From positions 1 to 13,754 of the forward strand of contig JAIRZG010000045.1 in assembly GCA_031267345.1 (NCBI GenBank): a stretch of 13,754 nt of DNA. Direction: 5' to 3'. The notes under the pieces were generated by a model. The model was given only the letters and a program-made list of their open reading frames with translations. It was not told the DNA's origin and made no database searches. Both the position numbers and the translations under genes were made by a program. This DNA is from Zoogloeaceae bacterium. GTDB lineage: Bacteria; Pseudomonadota; Gammaproteobacteria; Burkholderiales; Rhodocyclaceae. Each line of letters starts with the position of its first letter. The first letter of the stretch is position 1. Below are positions 1 through 6,783 of this stretch, one piece after another.

Positions 1-621
1 GAGTGTGCCGACGCCGCCGGAGGCGATGATCGGGATATTCACGGCGTCGGCAACCGCGCGGGTGAGTTCGAGGTCAAAGCCGTTTTTCGTGCCGTCCCGA
101 TCCATGCTGGTGAGCAGAATCTCGCCCGCGCCCAGCGCCTCTGCCTGCCGCGCCCAGCGGATCGCGTCCATGCCGCTGTCGTTGCGCCCGCCGTGGGTGT
201 AGACATGCCAGCCGCTCCCCACACGTTTGGCGTCAATCGCCACCACGATGCACTGCGCGCCGACTTTCGCCGAGGCGTCCGCCACCAGATCGGGATGATT
301 GACGGCGGCGGTATTGATGGAAACCTTGTCCGCCCCGGCGTTCAGCAACCGCCGCACGTCTTCCACCTTGCGGACGCCGCCGCCCACGGTGAGGGGAATG
401 AACACTTCACGGGCGCAAGCCTCAATGACATGCAGGATAATGTCGCGCTGGTCGGAGGACGCGGTGATGTCGAGAAAAGCGACTTCATCCGCGCCCTGCT
501 CGTCGTAGCGACGGGCGATTTCCACCGGATCGCCCGCATCGCGCAGGTCAACGAAATTGGTGCCTTTGACCACACGCCCGGCGGTTACGTCCAGACAGGG
601 AATGATGCGTTTGGCGAGCAT
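1..621 (-). CDS. hisF: Imidazole glycerol phosphate synthase cyclase subunit HisF (3' end outside window)
   Basis: HisF is the cyclase half of imidazole glycerol phosphate synthase. It takes ammonia from HisH and converts PRFAR to IGP plus AICAR in cytoplasmic histidine biosynthesis. The translation begins MLAKRIIPCLDV and reads without a stop to the window edge, giving 207 codons of a family usually about 250-257 residues long. The two catalytic aspartates are visible: D11 in PCLDV and D130 in VVAIDAK. Phosphate-binding loops of the (beta/alpha)8 barrel appear as VGGGVR (about residue 79) and ASGGVG near the cut end. The ATG lies 2 nt after the hisA stop, with a GGGGAAAAG purine stretch upstream inside hisA, so it is translated as part of hisB-H-A-F. 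Nothing looks damaged; the missing C-terminus is a window effect. Confidence 0.97.
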   Translation of the reverse strand, partial: MLAKRIIPCLDVTAGRVVKGTNFVDLRDAGDPVEIARRYDEQGADEVAFLDITASSDQRDIILHVIEACAREVFIPLTVGGGVRKVEDVRRLLNAGADKVSINTAAVNHPDLVADASAKVGAQCIVVAIDAKRVGSGWHVYTHGGRNDSGMDAIRWARQAEALGAGEILLTSMDRDGTKNGFDLELTRAVADAVNIPIIASGGVGTL

Positions 622-623
622 GT

Positions 624-1373
624 TTAAGGGGCGCTTTTCCCCAGTTTATCCGCCAAGGCTTGCGCGCTCCTGAAATCCAGCGAACCATCGTAAATGGCGC
701 GTCCGGCGATGGTGGCGACGATGCCTTCGCCCTCCACCGCGCACAGCGCGCGCACGTCGTCCTCCGAAGACAGGCCGCCGGAGGCGATGACCGGAATGGT
801 GAGCGATTGCGCCAGACGCACGGTCGCCTCCACGTTGAGGCCGGTGAGCATTCCGTCGCGCCCGATGTCGGTGTAGATGATGGCTTCGACACCGTAATCC
901 TCGTATTTTTTCGCCAGATCGACGACTTCGTGTCCGGTGAGTTTCGACCAGCCTTCGGTCGCTGCCTTGCCGTCCTTCGCGTCCAGCCCGACGATGATGT
1001 GGCCGGGGAAGGCGATACCGGCGTCGCGCAAAAAGCCTGGGTTTTTCACTGCCGCCGTGCCGATGATGACGTAGGTCAGACCGGCGTCAAGGCAGCGTTC
1101 GATGGCATCCAGATCGCGAATGCCGCCGCCCAGTTGCACAGGGATGGCGTCGCCGACTTCTGACAGAATGGCGGCAATGGCGTTGCGGTTTTTCGGCGCG
1201 CCCGCGAATGCGCCATCGAGATCGACCAGATGCAAACGGCGCGCGCCCTGATCCAGCCAATGCCGCGCCTGTTCGGCGGGGGATTCGGAAAAAACCGTGA
1301 CCTGTTCCATCAGGCCCTGTTTCAGACGGACGCAATGCCCGTTTTTGAGATCAATGGCGGGAATGAGCAACAT
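624..1373 (-). CDS. hisA: Phosphoribosylformimino-5-aminoimidazole carboxamide ribotide isomerase HisA
   Basis: HisA catalyses the Amadori rearrangement of ProFAR to PRFAR, the step that supplies the HisF/HisH substrate. The 249-residue protein has the family's usual length and starts MLLIPAIDLKNG, with catalytic D8. The second catalytic aspartate is D131 in VGLDAKDG. The phosphate-binding loops LGGGIR (about 81-86) and ASGGLSS are present, as is the YTDIGRDGM segment typical of HisA rather than HisF. A 42-nt spacer separates it from hisH; on the coding strand that spacer is pyrimidine-rich and I see no Shine-Dalgarno sequence before the ATG. The stop is 2 nt from the hisF start, so the two are almost certainly cotranscribed. 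Confidence 0.97.
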   Translation of the reverse strand: MLLIPAIDLKNGHCVRLKQGLMEQVTVFSESPAEQARHWLDQGARRLHLVDLDGAFAGAPKNRNAIAAILSEVGDAIPVQLGGGIRDLDAIERCLDAGLTYVIIGTAAVKNPGFLRDAGIAFPGHIIVGLDAKDGKAATEGWSKLTGHEVVDLAKKYEDYGVEAIIYTDIGRDGMLTGLNVEATVRLAQSLTIPVIASGGLSSEDDVRALCAVEGEGIVATIAGRAIYDGSLDFRSAQALADKLGKSAP

Positions 1374-1415
1374 GATCGAAATGTGGGAAAAAGAAGGGGA
1401 GGAAGGATGGATGAG

Positions 1416-2048
1416 CTAGGGTTGCCAGGAAACAAAATTCTTCAAAAGTTGCAGACCGTCTCTGGCGCTTTTTTCCGGATGAAACTGCACGGCGAAGATA
1501 TTAGCCCGCCCCACCGCGCAGGTAAAGGGCAAGCCGTATTCGCAGCGTCCGGCAACCAGCGCCGTATCGGTCGGGAATACGCAATAGCTGTGCACGAAAT
1601 AAAAGCGCGCGCCATCTTCAATGCCCGCCCAGAGCGGATGCTGGCCTTGTCGCCACACCTGATTCCAGCCCATGTGCGGCACTTTCAGTTTTTTCTGTCC
1701 GGCGTCCAGCAGGGGATTGGCAAAGCGACGCGCCTGACCGGGGAAAACGCCAAGGCCCCGCGCGTCGCCTTCTTCGCTTTGCTCAAAGAGCATTTGCAGG
1801 CCGATGCAGACGCCAAGGAAGGGTTTTTCCGCCGCCGCTTGCAGCACGGCGGAACGCAGACCACGGCGTTCGAGTTCCGCCATGCAGTCCGGCATGGCGC
1901 CCTGACCGGGGAATACCACCCGTTCGGCGGCGACGACTTCCGCCGGATCGGAGGTCACGCGCGTGTCCCGATCCGGCGCAACCTTGAGCAAGGCTTGCAG
2001 CACCGAGCGCAGATTACCCATGCCGTAATCAATGACGGCAATCGTCAT
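1416..2048 (-). CDS. hisH: Imidazole glycerol phosphate synthase glutaminase subunit HisH
   Basis: HisH is the class I glutamine amidotransferase that hydrolyses glutamine and channels ammonia to HisF. At 210 residues it is of normal length. The nucleophile is C81 in LGVCIGLQ, and the other triad residues are H190 and E192 in QFHPEKS. The N-terminus IAVIDYGMGNLRS and the segment VFPGQGAMPDC (oxyanion-strand region) are characteristic of HisH. The start codon overlaps the hisB stop by one base (TAATG), implying translational coupling. It pairs functionally with hisF two genes downstream. Confidence 0.97.
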   Translation of the reverse strand: MTIAVIDYGMGNLRSVLQALLKVAPDRDTRVTSDPAEVVAAERVVFPGQGAMPDCMAELERRGLRSAVLQAAAEKPFLGVCIGLQMLFEQSEEGDARGLGVFPGQARRFANPLLDAGQKKLKVPHMGWNQVWRQGQHPLWAGIEDGARFYFVHSYCVFPTDTALVAGRCEYGLPFTCAVGRANIFAVQFHPEKSARDGLQLLKNFVSWQP

Positions 2049-2635
2049 TACAGGATGCCCTTGGTCGACGGAACCAGCCCCGCCATGCGCGCGTCCGGCG
2101 TCACCGCCATCCGCAAGGCGCGACCGAACGCTTTGAAGATGGTCTCCGCCTGATGGTGGGCGTTCGCGCCCTTCAGGTTGTCGATATGCAGGGTAATGCC
2201 CGCGTGATTGACCAGTCCTTGAAAGAACTCGCGCACCAGTTCCACGTCAAAAAGGCCGATGGTGTCGCGGCTGAATTCCACGTCCATAAAGAGGCCGGGA
2301 CGCCCGGAAAGGTCGAGCGTCACCCGCGAGAGCGCCTCATCGAGCGGTACATAAGCCTGCCCGTAACGCGTAAGCCCCTTCCGGTCGCCCCAAGCTTTGG
2401 CGAACGCCTGTCCCAGCGCGATGCCGATGTCCTCAACCGTGTGATGATCGTCAATTTGCAGATCGCCCTTGGCCTCGATTTCCAGATCAAACATCCCATG
2501 TCGGGCGATCTGGTCCAGCATGTGTTCAAGAAAGGGAACGCCAGTCAAAAGTCGGCGCTGCCCGGAGCCGTCCAGATTGAGACGCACACTGATCCGGGTT
2601 TCCAGCGTGTTGCGGGAGATTTCAGCTTGTCGCAT
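2048..2635 (-). CDS. hisB: Imidazoleglycerol-phosphate dehydratase HisB (monofunctional)
   Basis: This manganese-dependent enzyme dehydrates IGP to imidazole acetol phosphate. I chose the ATG at 2635, which gives 195 residues beginning MRQAEISRNTLET and matches the monofunctional family length. An upstream in-frame ATG (2677) and a TTG (2722) would add an unconserved-looking tail, and they lie at or before the proposed -10 element. The metal-binding histidine motifs are present: EHMLDQIARHG (38-47), DDHHTVED (62-69) and AHHQAETIFKAFGRA (159-173). There is no N-terminal histidinol-phosphatase domain, unlike enterobacterial HisB. No strong Shine-Dalgarno sequence precedes the start. It is the first his gene of this cluster; hisG, hisD and hisC are not directly upstream. 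Confidence 0.95.
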   Translation of the reverse strand: MRQAEISRNTLETRISVRLNLDGSGQRRLLTGVPFLEHMLDQIARHGMFDLEIEAKGDLQIDDHHTVEDIGIALGQAFAKAWGDRKGLTRYGQAYVPLDEALSRVTLDLSGRPGLFMDVEFSRDTIGLFDVELVREFFQGLVNHAGITLHIDNLKGANAHHQAETIFKAFGRALRMAVTPDARMAGLVPSTKGIL

Positions 2636-2667
2636 GGCGGGAAGCAACCTGAATGGAAAAGAATCGC

Positions 2668-2676
2668 ATGATACCA
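2668..2676 (-). promoter_or_regulatory. Candidate extended -10 promoter for hisBHAF
   Basis: Read on the minus strand the bases are TGGTATCAT, an extended -10 (TG-N-TATCAT, one mismatch to TATAAT). There is no good -35 at the normal distance. A start about 7 nt downstream would leave a leader of roughly 25 nt before the hisB ATG at 2635. Inference from sequence only. Confidence 0.4.
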
Positions 2677-2728
2677 TTTTGTCCCTGTACGCCCGCTGGT
2701 AACGTATCTTTAACGGGGGCAAGTCATT

Positions 2729-2941
2729 TCACCCCGGCGTATCGACGCGCCCCTGGACTTCCTCCATTTTCAGCAGGATGGCGGAGATTCCCTTGCCGGA
2801 AAGCGTAAAGGATACGGCTTCTCCCCGGATGGATTTTTCCTTGAACTCGATGGCGCGATCTCCTCTTGCGGCGGCAAGCAACGCCCGGATTTGCCCAAGC
2901 GCGAGCGGATATATGTCATTGATGTCATTGTATATTTTCAA
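2729..2941 (-). CDS. Small hypothetical ORF, TTG start
   Basis: This 70-codon open frame lies between the WbpM-like gene and hisB. It opens with TTG directly after an in-frame TAA, and the only internal methionine is near the end, so a TTG start is forced. The product has a helix-friendly first half (ALGQIRALLAAARGDR) and a strand-like second half (EAVSFTLSGKGISAILLKMEE). I recognise no family. It could be a small cytoplasmic protein, the degraded end of a former gene, or chance. In favour is its protein-like composition in a gap that no other gene explains; against are the poor start and lack of a Shine-Dalgarno sequence. Confidence 0.3.
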   Translation of the reverse strand: MKIYNDINDIYPLALGQIRALLAAARGDRAIEFKEKSIRGEAVSFTLSGKGISAILLKMEEVQGRVDTPG

Positions 2942-2988
2942 TTACGCGCGAACGCGGCGTGACGAATTTTGACTTGCGCAAAGACGTC

Positions 2989-4914
2989 TCAGCTTGTCGC
3001 GGATTCCGGATCCCGGATTCCGGTTATGGCGAGAAGTTGGCGGATACGCGGGTAGTCGTTGGCGTCAAGGGCGGTTTGCAGGGTGTTCAGGCGAGTTTCA
3101 AGTTCGGGCCAGGGCAAAAAGTTTTCGCGGGCTTTCATGATGCGCGGATGCGTCGTCGGTTCGGGGTTGTCGCCGATCAGCAATTCTTCGTAGAGTTTTT
3201 CGCCGGGGCGCAGACCGGTAATGTCGATGCGGATGTCGCCATCGGGGTGTTCCGCATCCTGCACGGTCAGGCCGGAGAGCGCCACCATGCGCCGCGCCAG
3301 ATGCAGGATTTTCACCGGTTCGCCCATGTCGAGCACGAACACATCGCCGCCTTGCCCTTTTGAGGCCATCGCTCCGGCCTGAATCACCAGTTGCGCGGCT
3401 TCCGGGATGCTCATGAAATAGCGGGTGATCTCCGGATGCGTCAGCGTCATCGGCCCGCCGGCGCGGATTTGCTGACGAAAACGCGGCACAACCGAGCCGG
3501 AAGACCCCAGCACATTGCCGAAACGCACCATGGAAAAGCGGGTTCCGCCCTTTTCTGTTCGCGCCGCCAGCGCCTGCAAGGTCATTTCCGCCAGTCGCTT
3601 GCTCGCGCCCATGATATTGGTGGGACGCACCGCCTTATCGGTGCTGATGAGCACAAAATCCGCCACGCCATGCGCCTTTGCCGCCTGCGCGCTGATCAGG
3701 GTGCCGAATGCATTGTTTTTCAGGCCTTCCGCCGGATTGGCTTCGACCAGCGGCACATGTTTGTAGGCGGCGGCGTGGTAAATCGTTTGCGGGGAAAAAG
3801 CGCGCAGGATTTCGGCAAGTCTTGCCGCGTCACACACCGAACCCAGTAGGGGAACGACGCGGATGGCTTCGCCGTATTGTTCTACGAGCGCGTGATGAAT
3901 GCGATAGAGCGCGAATTCGCTTTGTTCCAGCAGCAGCAAGGTTGTTGGGTTGAGCGCGAGAATCTGGCGGCACAGTTCGCTGCCGATGGAGCCGCCCGCG
4001 CCCGTGACCAGCACTGCCTTGCCCGTGATGTTGCAGGCGAGCAACTGCGGGTCGGGCGCGACGGGCGCGCGTCCCAGCAGGTCGTCAATGTCCGGTTCAT
4101 GCAGGTCAGCCATGTTTACCTTGCCTTGCGCCAGCGCGGTCAGCGCAGGCAGCGAACGCACGGCGACATGCGCGTCCGTCATGCGCGCCAGAATGGCGTT
4201 GCGGCGCGCGCGGTCGATGCGCGGCAGGGCCAGCAGCACGGCCTTGATGTCCAGGCGCGCGACCAGTTCCGGCAGATGCTCCGGGTTATGCACCGGCAAA
4301 TGGTTCAGGGTGTGCCCGTGCAGGTTGGCGTCGTCATCAAGAAAACCGACCACGCGCATTTCAATGTTGTATGCCAGAGCGCCAGCCAGTTGGCGCCCCG
4401 CGTCGCCCGCGCCATAAATCAATACTTTCGGCAGGGCGTCGCGCGTCGATTGTTTCATGTACAGGCCGCCCAGCCAGTAACGGGCGAGAAGGCGGGAGAG
4501 GGCGACGGCGACAAACAGCGTCAGCGGTTGAATGACGCCGATGGTGCGCGGTACGCCCGGCAGGCCGACGAACAGAATGAGCGGGGCGAACAGCGCGCCA
4601 TAGAGCAACATCGCCACGCAAATGGCGCGCACCGCCGCCGTGCCCGAATAACGGAAAATGGCGCGATAAAAGCCCTGCCGGATGAAAATTGGCAGGGCCA
4701 GCGCGATAGAGGCCAGGACGGCGTAATGCGGGCGCATCGCCAACATCTGCGGCGATGACGAATTGCCCAGAGGCCACAGCCATTCACCCAGACGCAGATA
4801 AAACGCCAGCCAGACGGTCAGGACGCACAGGGCAATATCCACGCACAAGGCCACAAGACGCTTGCCCGCTCTGGGCAAGGCCAACAATGCGCGCGCAAGT
4901 CGATGCTGGGGCAT
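2989..4914 (-). CDS. Membrane-bound nucleoside-diphosphate sugar 4,6-dehydratase/epimerase, WbpM/CapD/PglF type
   Basis: The 641-residue protein has the full architecture of the WbpM/CapD/PglF family, which dehydrates UDP-GlcNAc-type nucleotide sugars for O-antigen, capsule or protein glycosylation. Several hydrophobic helices occupy about residues 20-145. A first Rossmann-like domain begins with VLIYGAGDAGRQ (164-175). The catalytic short-chain dehydrogenase domain begins with VLVTGAGGSIGSELC (301-315). The catalytic region STDKAVRPTNIMGASK (424-439) has methionine (M435) in place of the usual tyrosine four residues before K439, as is normal for this family. The gene stands alone here, with no glycosyltransferases nearby, so its sugar product cannot be named. 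It has no visible Shine-Dalgarno sequence, and its ATG is only about 17 nt below a terminator. The gene's last codons contain a 9-bp direct repeat. Confidence 0.92.
   Translation of the reverse strand: MPQHRLARALLALPRAGKRLVALCVDIALCVLTVWLAFYLRLGEWLWPLGNSSSPQMLAMRPHYAVLASIALALPIFIRQGFYRAIFRYSGTAAVRAICVAMLLYGALFAPLILFVGLPGVPRTIGVIQPLTLFVAVALSRLLARYWLGGLYMKQSTRDALPKVLIYGAGDAGRQLAGALAYNIEMRVVGFLDDDANLHGHTLNHLPVHNPEHLPELVARLDIKAVLLALPRIDRARRNAILARMTDAHVAVRSLPALTALAQGKVNMADLHEPDIDDLLGRAPVAPDPQLLACNITGKAVLVTGAGGSIGSELCRQILALNPTTLLLLEQSEFALYRIHHALVEQYGEAIRVVPLLGSVCDAARLAEILRAFSPQTIYHAAAYKHVPLVEANPAEGLKNNAFGTLISAQAAKAHGVADFVLISTDKAVRPTNIMGASKRLAEMTLQALAARTEKGGTRFSMVRFGNVLGSSGSVVPRFRQQIRAGGPMTLTHPEITRYFMSIPEAAQLVIQAGAMASKGQGGDVFVLDMGEPVKILHLARRMVALSGLTVQDAEHPDGDIRIDITGLRPGEKLYEELLIGDNPEPTTHPRIMKARENFLPWPELETRLNTLQTALDANDYPRIRQLLAITGIRDPESATS
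3001..3023. repeat. Short direct repeat GGATTCCGG, two copies
   Basis: The 9-mer GGATTCCGG occurs at 3001-3009 and 3015-3023, separated by ATCCC, within the last codons of the WbpM-like gene. A third copy sits in the loop of an inverted repeat at 8374-8382. It may be only local simple-sequence slippage. Confidence 0.5.
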
Positions 4915-4930
4915 GGGTTTCAGGAATCAG

Positions 4931-4966
4931 AAAACGAAAAGCCCCGACAGGCAGTGCTGACGGGGC
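4931..4966 (-). terminator. Rho-independent terminator after the 57-aa basic protein gene
   Basis: On the minus strand GCCCCGTCAG pairs with CTGTCGGGGC (ten positions, one T:T mismatch) around the loop CACTGC. It is followed by TTTTCGTTTTC. It lies 18 nt after the stop of the small gene and just before the start of the WbpM-like gene. Confidence 0.8.
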
Positions 4967-4983
4967 ATGGGTCCGGGCGTTTT

Positions 4984-5157
4984 TTATTCCGGCGTCCGCG
5001 CCTTTTTTTCGCCCAGCGATTTGCGGTTACGCGCCTGACATTCCGCCTGATACATCATCCGCATCATGGCGGCGCCTTTGCCGCGAAAAATGCGTTTGCC
5101 GGTTTTGGAAAGGCAACGACGCTCGATGGAAGAACGACGGGTGCGGGTGATGGCCAT
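4984..5157 (-). CDS. Small, very basic hypothetical protein (57 aa) downstream of tRNA-Lys
   Basis: The frame runs from an ATG at 5157 to a TAA at 4984 and is preceded by the good Shine-Dalgarno CAGGAG about 7 nt upstream. The product starts MAITRTRRSSIERRCLSKTG and has 57 residues, of which I count 17 Lys/Arg and 4 Glu. It has two cysteines (C15, C40) and a methionine-rich centre (AAMMRMMYQAEC). The charge suggests nucleic-acid or ribosome binding, but it does not resemble bS21 or another ribosomal protein I know, so the function is unknown. The start lies 59 nt after the tRNA-Lys(CTT) CCA end with no clear promoter between. The gene is closed by a strong terminator, so it is probably the last cistron of the tRNA transcript. 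Confidence 0.75.
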   Translation of the reverse strand: MAITRTRRSSIERRCLSKTGKRIFRGKGAAMMRMMYQAECQARNRKSLGEKKARTPE

Positions 5158-5216
5158 AAAAAACTCCTGATAAAACCTGCCCGGCGCCGATATGGGCGCG
5201 TGAGCGGGGAAAAGGG

Positions 5217-5292
5217 TGGTGGGGTGTCACAGGTTCGAACTGTGGACCTACGGATTAAGAGTCCGCTGCTCTACCAACTGAGCTAACACCCC
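5217..5292 (-). tRNA. tRNA-Lys (anticodon CTT)
   Basis: This is a 76-nt cloverleaf with acceptor GGGGTGT pairing with ACACCCC, discriminator A and an encoded CCA (5217-5219). The D arm is TAGCTCAGTTGGTAGAGCA, and the anticodon arm CGGACTCTTAATCCG places CTT at positions 34-36. The T arm holds GGTTCGAAC on the plus strand. It reads AAG lysine codons. Its near twin, the TTT isoacceptor, lies 64 nt upstream. Confidence 0.97.
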
Positions 5293-5304
5293 AAACGAGC
5301 GCGC

Positions 5305-5333
5305 ATGATACAAAACCTGCGTTTTGATTGCAA
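5305..5333 (-). promoter_or_regulatory. sigma70-like promoter of tRNA-Lys(CTT)
   Basis: On the minus strand, the -35 box TTGCAA (5328-5333), an exact 17-bp spacer and the -10 box TATCAT (5305-5310). The spacer contains the inverted repeat CAAAAC/GTTTTG. The start point would be about 6-8 nt before the tRNA. Confidence 0.75.
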
Positions 5334-5356
5334 TTTGAGCACGCGAAGTCCCGCGC

Positions 5357-5432
5357 TGGTGGGTCGGGCGAGACTCGAACTCGCGACCAACGGATTAAAA
5401 GTCCGCTGCTCTACCGACTGAGCTACCGACCC
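5357..5432 (-). tRNA. tRNA-Lys (anticodon TTT)
   Basis: This is a 76-nt cloverleaf with acceptor GGGTCGG/CCGACCC, discriminator A and encoded CCA (5357-5359). The anticodon arm CGGACTTTTAATCCG gives TTT, and the T arm GAGTTCGAGTCTC is almost identical to E. coli tRNA-Lys. It reads AAA and, by wobble, AAG. Confidence 0.98.
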
Positions 5433-5450
5433 CGCAACAAAAGAGCGGCG

Positions 5451-5479
5451 ATTATAGGCATCCCGTCAGGGCGCGTCAA
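5451..5479 (-). promoter_or_regulatory. Strong sigma70-like promoter of tRNA-Lys(TTT)
   Basis: On the minus strand, -35 TTGACG (5474-5479), a 17-bp spacer and a consensus -10 TATAAT (5451-5456). The sequence after the -10 is CGCCGC, a GC-rich discriminator of the kind found at growth-rate-controlled stable RNA promoters. Confidence 0.85.
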
Positions 5480-5554
5480 ACCCTCGTCATTCCCCTGCGC
5501 GTTGATGCGCCCATCTGCCCGAAAAGCGGTGTTTTTATCCTCGCAACGCCTTTT

Positions 5555-6163
5555 TTATGGGGGTTCCGGCGGGGCAGGGTCGGGCGCGGCCTTGAGTTGC
5601 AAAACTTCCCTGGGTACGGATTCAACGTCGGTTTCCCCTTCCGGCGCGGGTTTGTTTTTGGGCTGGATGATGACCCGTACACGCGGCGGCGCAGCATCGC
5701 CAGCGTGATTTTCGCCCGCTGTCGCCAGATAGCGTTCGGAAATGGCGTCGTACCAGATGTAATCGCCGCGCAATTGATCCGCGCCGCTTTTCACCCAAGC
5801 GCGATGGAAAAATTCAGCCACTTCCGTGCGCGTATCGTATTCGATGCGCTCGGCCTCGCCTTCCATCCACTCATCGCGCCCTTCGCGCTTCTGTTTGAAG
5901 CGCGCCAGACCGCCCGGCCCGGCAAAGGCGACGCCGTGCCGAAAGCCCGCCGCGTCTTCCGTCACCACGATTTTGTCGGAATGGATCGTCAGCGTCCCCT
6001 GCGTGAGCACCACGTTGCCTTCCAGCGTCTGCACCCGCTTGAGATCGTCGATGGCGATACGCTCGGCTTCCAGGGCGATGGGCTTGTCGCGGTCAGCCTG
6101 TTCGGCGCGAACGGGAAAAGCGAACAGCAGAACAATGAAGGGCAAAAACACCAGGCGGGACAT
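5555..6163 (-). CDS. lptA: Lipopolysaccharide transport periplasmic protein LptA
   Basis: LptA forms the periplasmic bridge that carries LPS from LptC in the inner membrane to LptD/E in the outer membrane. I chose the ATG at 6163, which gives 202 residues with a clear signal peptide (MSRLVFLPFIVLLFAFPVRA, cleavage after A20). An in-frame TTG at 6184 would put MISGKFS before it and has no Shine-Dalgarno sequence. The OstA-type domain starts at PIALEAERIAIDD and includes TLEGNVVLTQGTLTIHSDKIVV and GEAERIEYD. The C-terminus is a proline-rich tail (PDPAPPEPP). It follows lptC by 17 nt in the kdsD-kdsC-lptC-lptA operon. The expected next genes lptB and rpoN are missing; two tRNA-Lys genes follow. 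Confidence 0.92.
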   Translation of the reverse strand: MSRLVFLPFIVLLFAFPVRAEQADRDKPIALEAERIAIDDLKRVQTLEGNVVLTQGTLTIHSDKIVVTEDAAGFRHGVAFAGPGGLARFKQKREGRDEWMEGEAERIEYDTRTEVAEFFHRAWVKSGADQLRGDYIWYDAISERYLATAGENHAGDAAPPRVRVIIQPKNKPAPEGETDVESVPREVLQLKAAPDPAPPEPP

Positions 6164-6180
6164 AGAAAATTTTCCGGAGA

Positions 6181-6783
6181 TCAAGGGGTTTGAGGGATTC
6201 TGGGTTTCGCCTTGCGCAGATATTCGCCGCGCACATGGCTTTGCAGCACAAAGGTAGACTGATTGTTATCCACTTGCAGCCCCACGCCGGAGAGCCAGTT
6301 TTCGCCCTGGGTGATGCGCACCGGATGCTGGTTGAAGGCTTTGCCCTCGTCCGGCAGCACGACAAGCTCCGGCGTGCGGGCAATGAGCGCGGGATTGTCG
6401 GCAAAAGCTGCGCGCGTCAGCACCACGTCTTCCTGCACCAGCACCCGCTTGCCCTGTTCGGTGATGATCGCCGATTTGCCGCTCAGGGTGACTTCCGGGG
6501 ATTGGGGTCGGTACGAAATCAGGCGCGGCATCCGCACATGATTGCTGTCGTCATCCGGAAAATGTTCCATGTGGTCGGCGACAAGCCGATAGCGCAGGTT
6601 GCCATTGACATCAAAGCGCAGCACGACGAAATTTTCGGCGCTGGCGTCCGGATCGTGGCGCAGAGGAACATCCGCCTGCGGCGCGGGCGGATGGGCGCTT
6701 TCTTCCAGCCAGAAGGTCAGCGCGACAAGGCCGATCAAGGCCAGCAGCGGCAACAGGTTGGTGATGCCAACCTTGCGGATCAT
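6181..6783 (-). CDS. lptC: LPS export ABC transporter periplasmic protein LptC
   Basis: LptC is the bitopic inner-membrane protein that receives LPS from LptB2FG and passes it to LptA. The 200-residue product has a single N-terminal membrane helix (about residues 9-27, LLPLLALIGLVALTFWL). A periplasmic beta-jellyroll domain of the LptC/YrbK family follows, with segments such as FDVNGNLRYRLVADHMEHFPDDD and MPRLISYRP. Its ATGA start overlaps the kdsC stop by 4 nt, implying translational coupling, and GGGGTGGG lies upstream as a possible ribosome site. Confidence 0.92.
   Translation of the reverse strand: MIRKVGITNLLPLLALIGLVALTFWLEESAHPPAPQADVPLRHDPDASAENFVVLRFDVNGNLRYRLVADHMEHFPDDDSNHVRMPRLISYRPQSPEVTLSGKSAIITEQGKRVLVQEDVVLTRAAFADNPALIARTPELVVLPDEGKAFNQHPVRITQGENWLSGVGLQVDNNQSTFVLQSHVRGEYLRKAKPRIPQTP

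Noticed and set aside
1230..2153. 307-codon plus-strand frame
   Set aside because: It lies across hisA, hisH and hisB in antisense and has no recognisable features, whereas the his genes carry all catalytic residues.
3877..4758. 293-codon plus-strand frame rich in Arg and Gln
   Set aside because: Antisense shadow of the WbpM-like gene; composition is unlike a folded protein.
4984..5157. Small basic protein as ribosomal protein bS21
   Set aside because: Size and charge are similar, but the sequence lacks the bS21 pattern (start PxIKVRENEPFD-like, KAGIL region).
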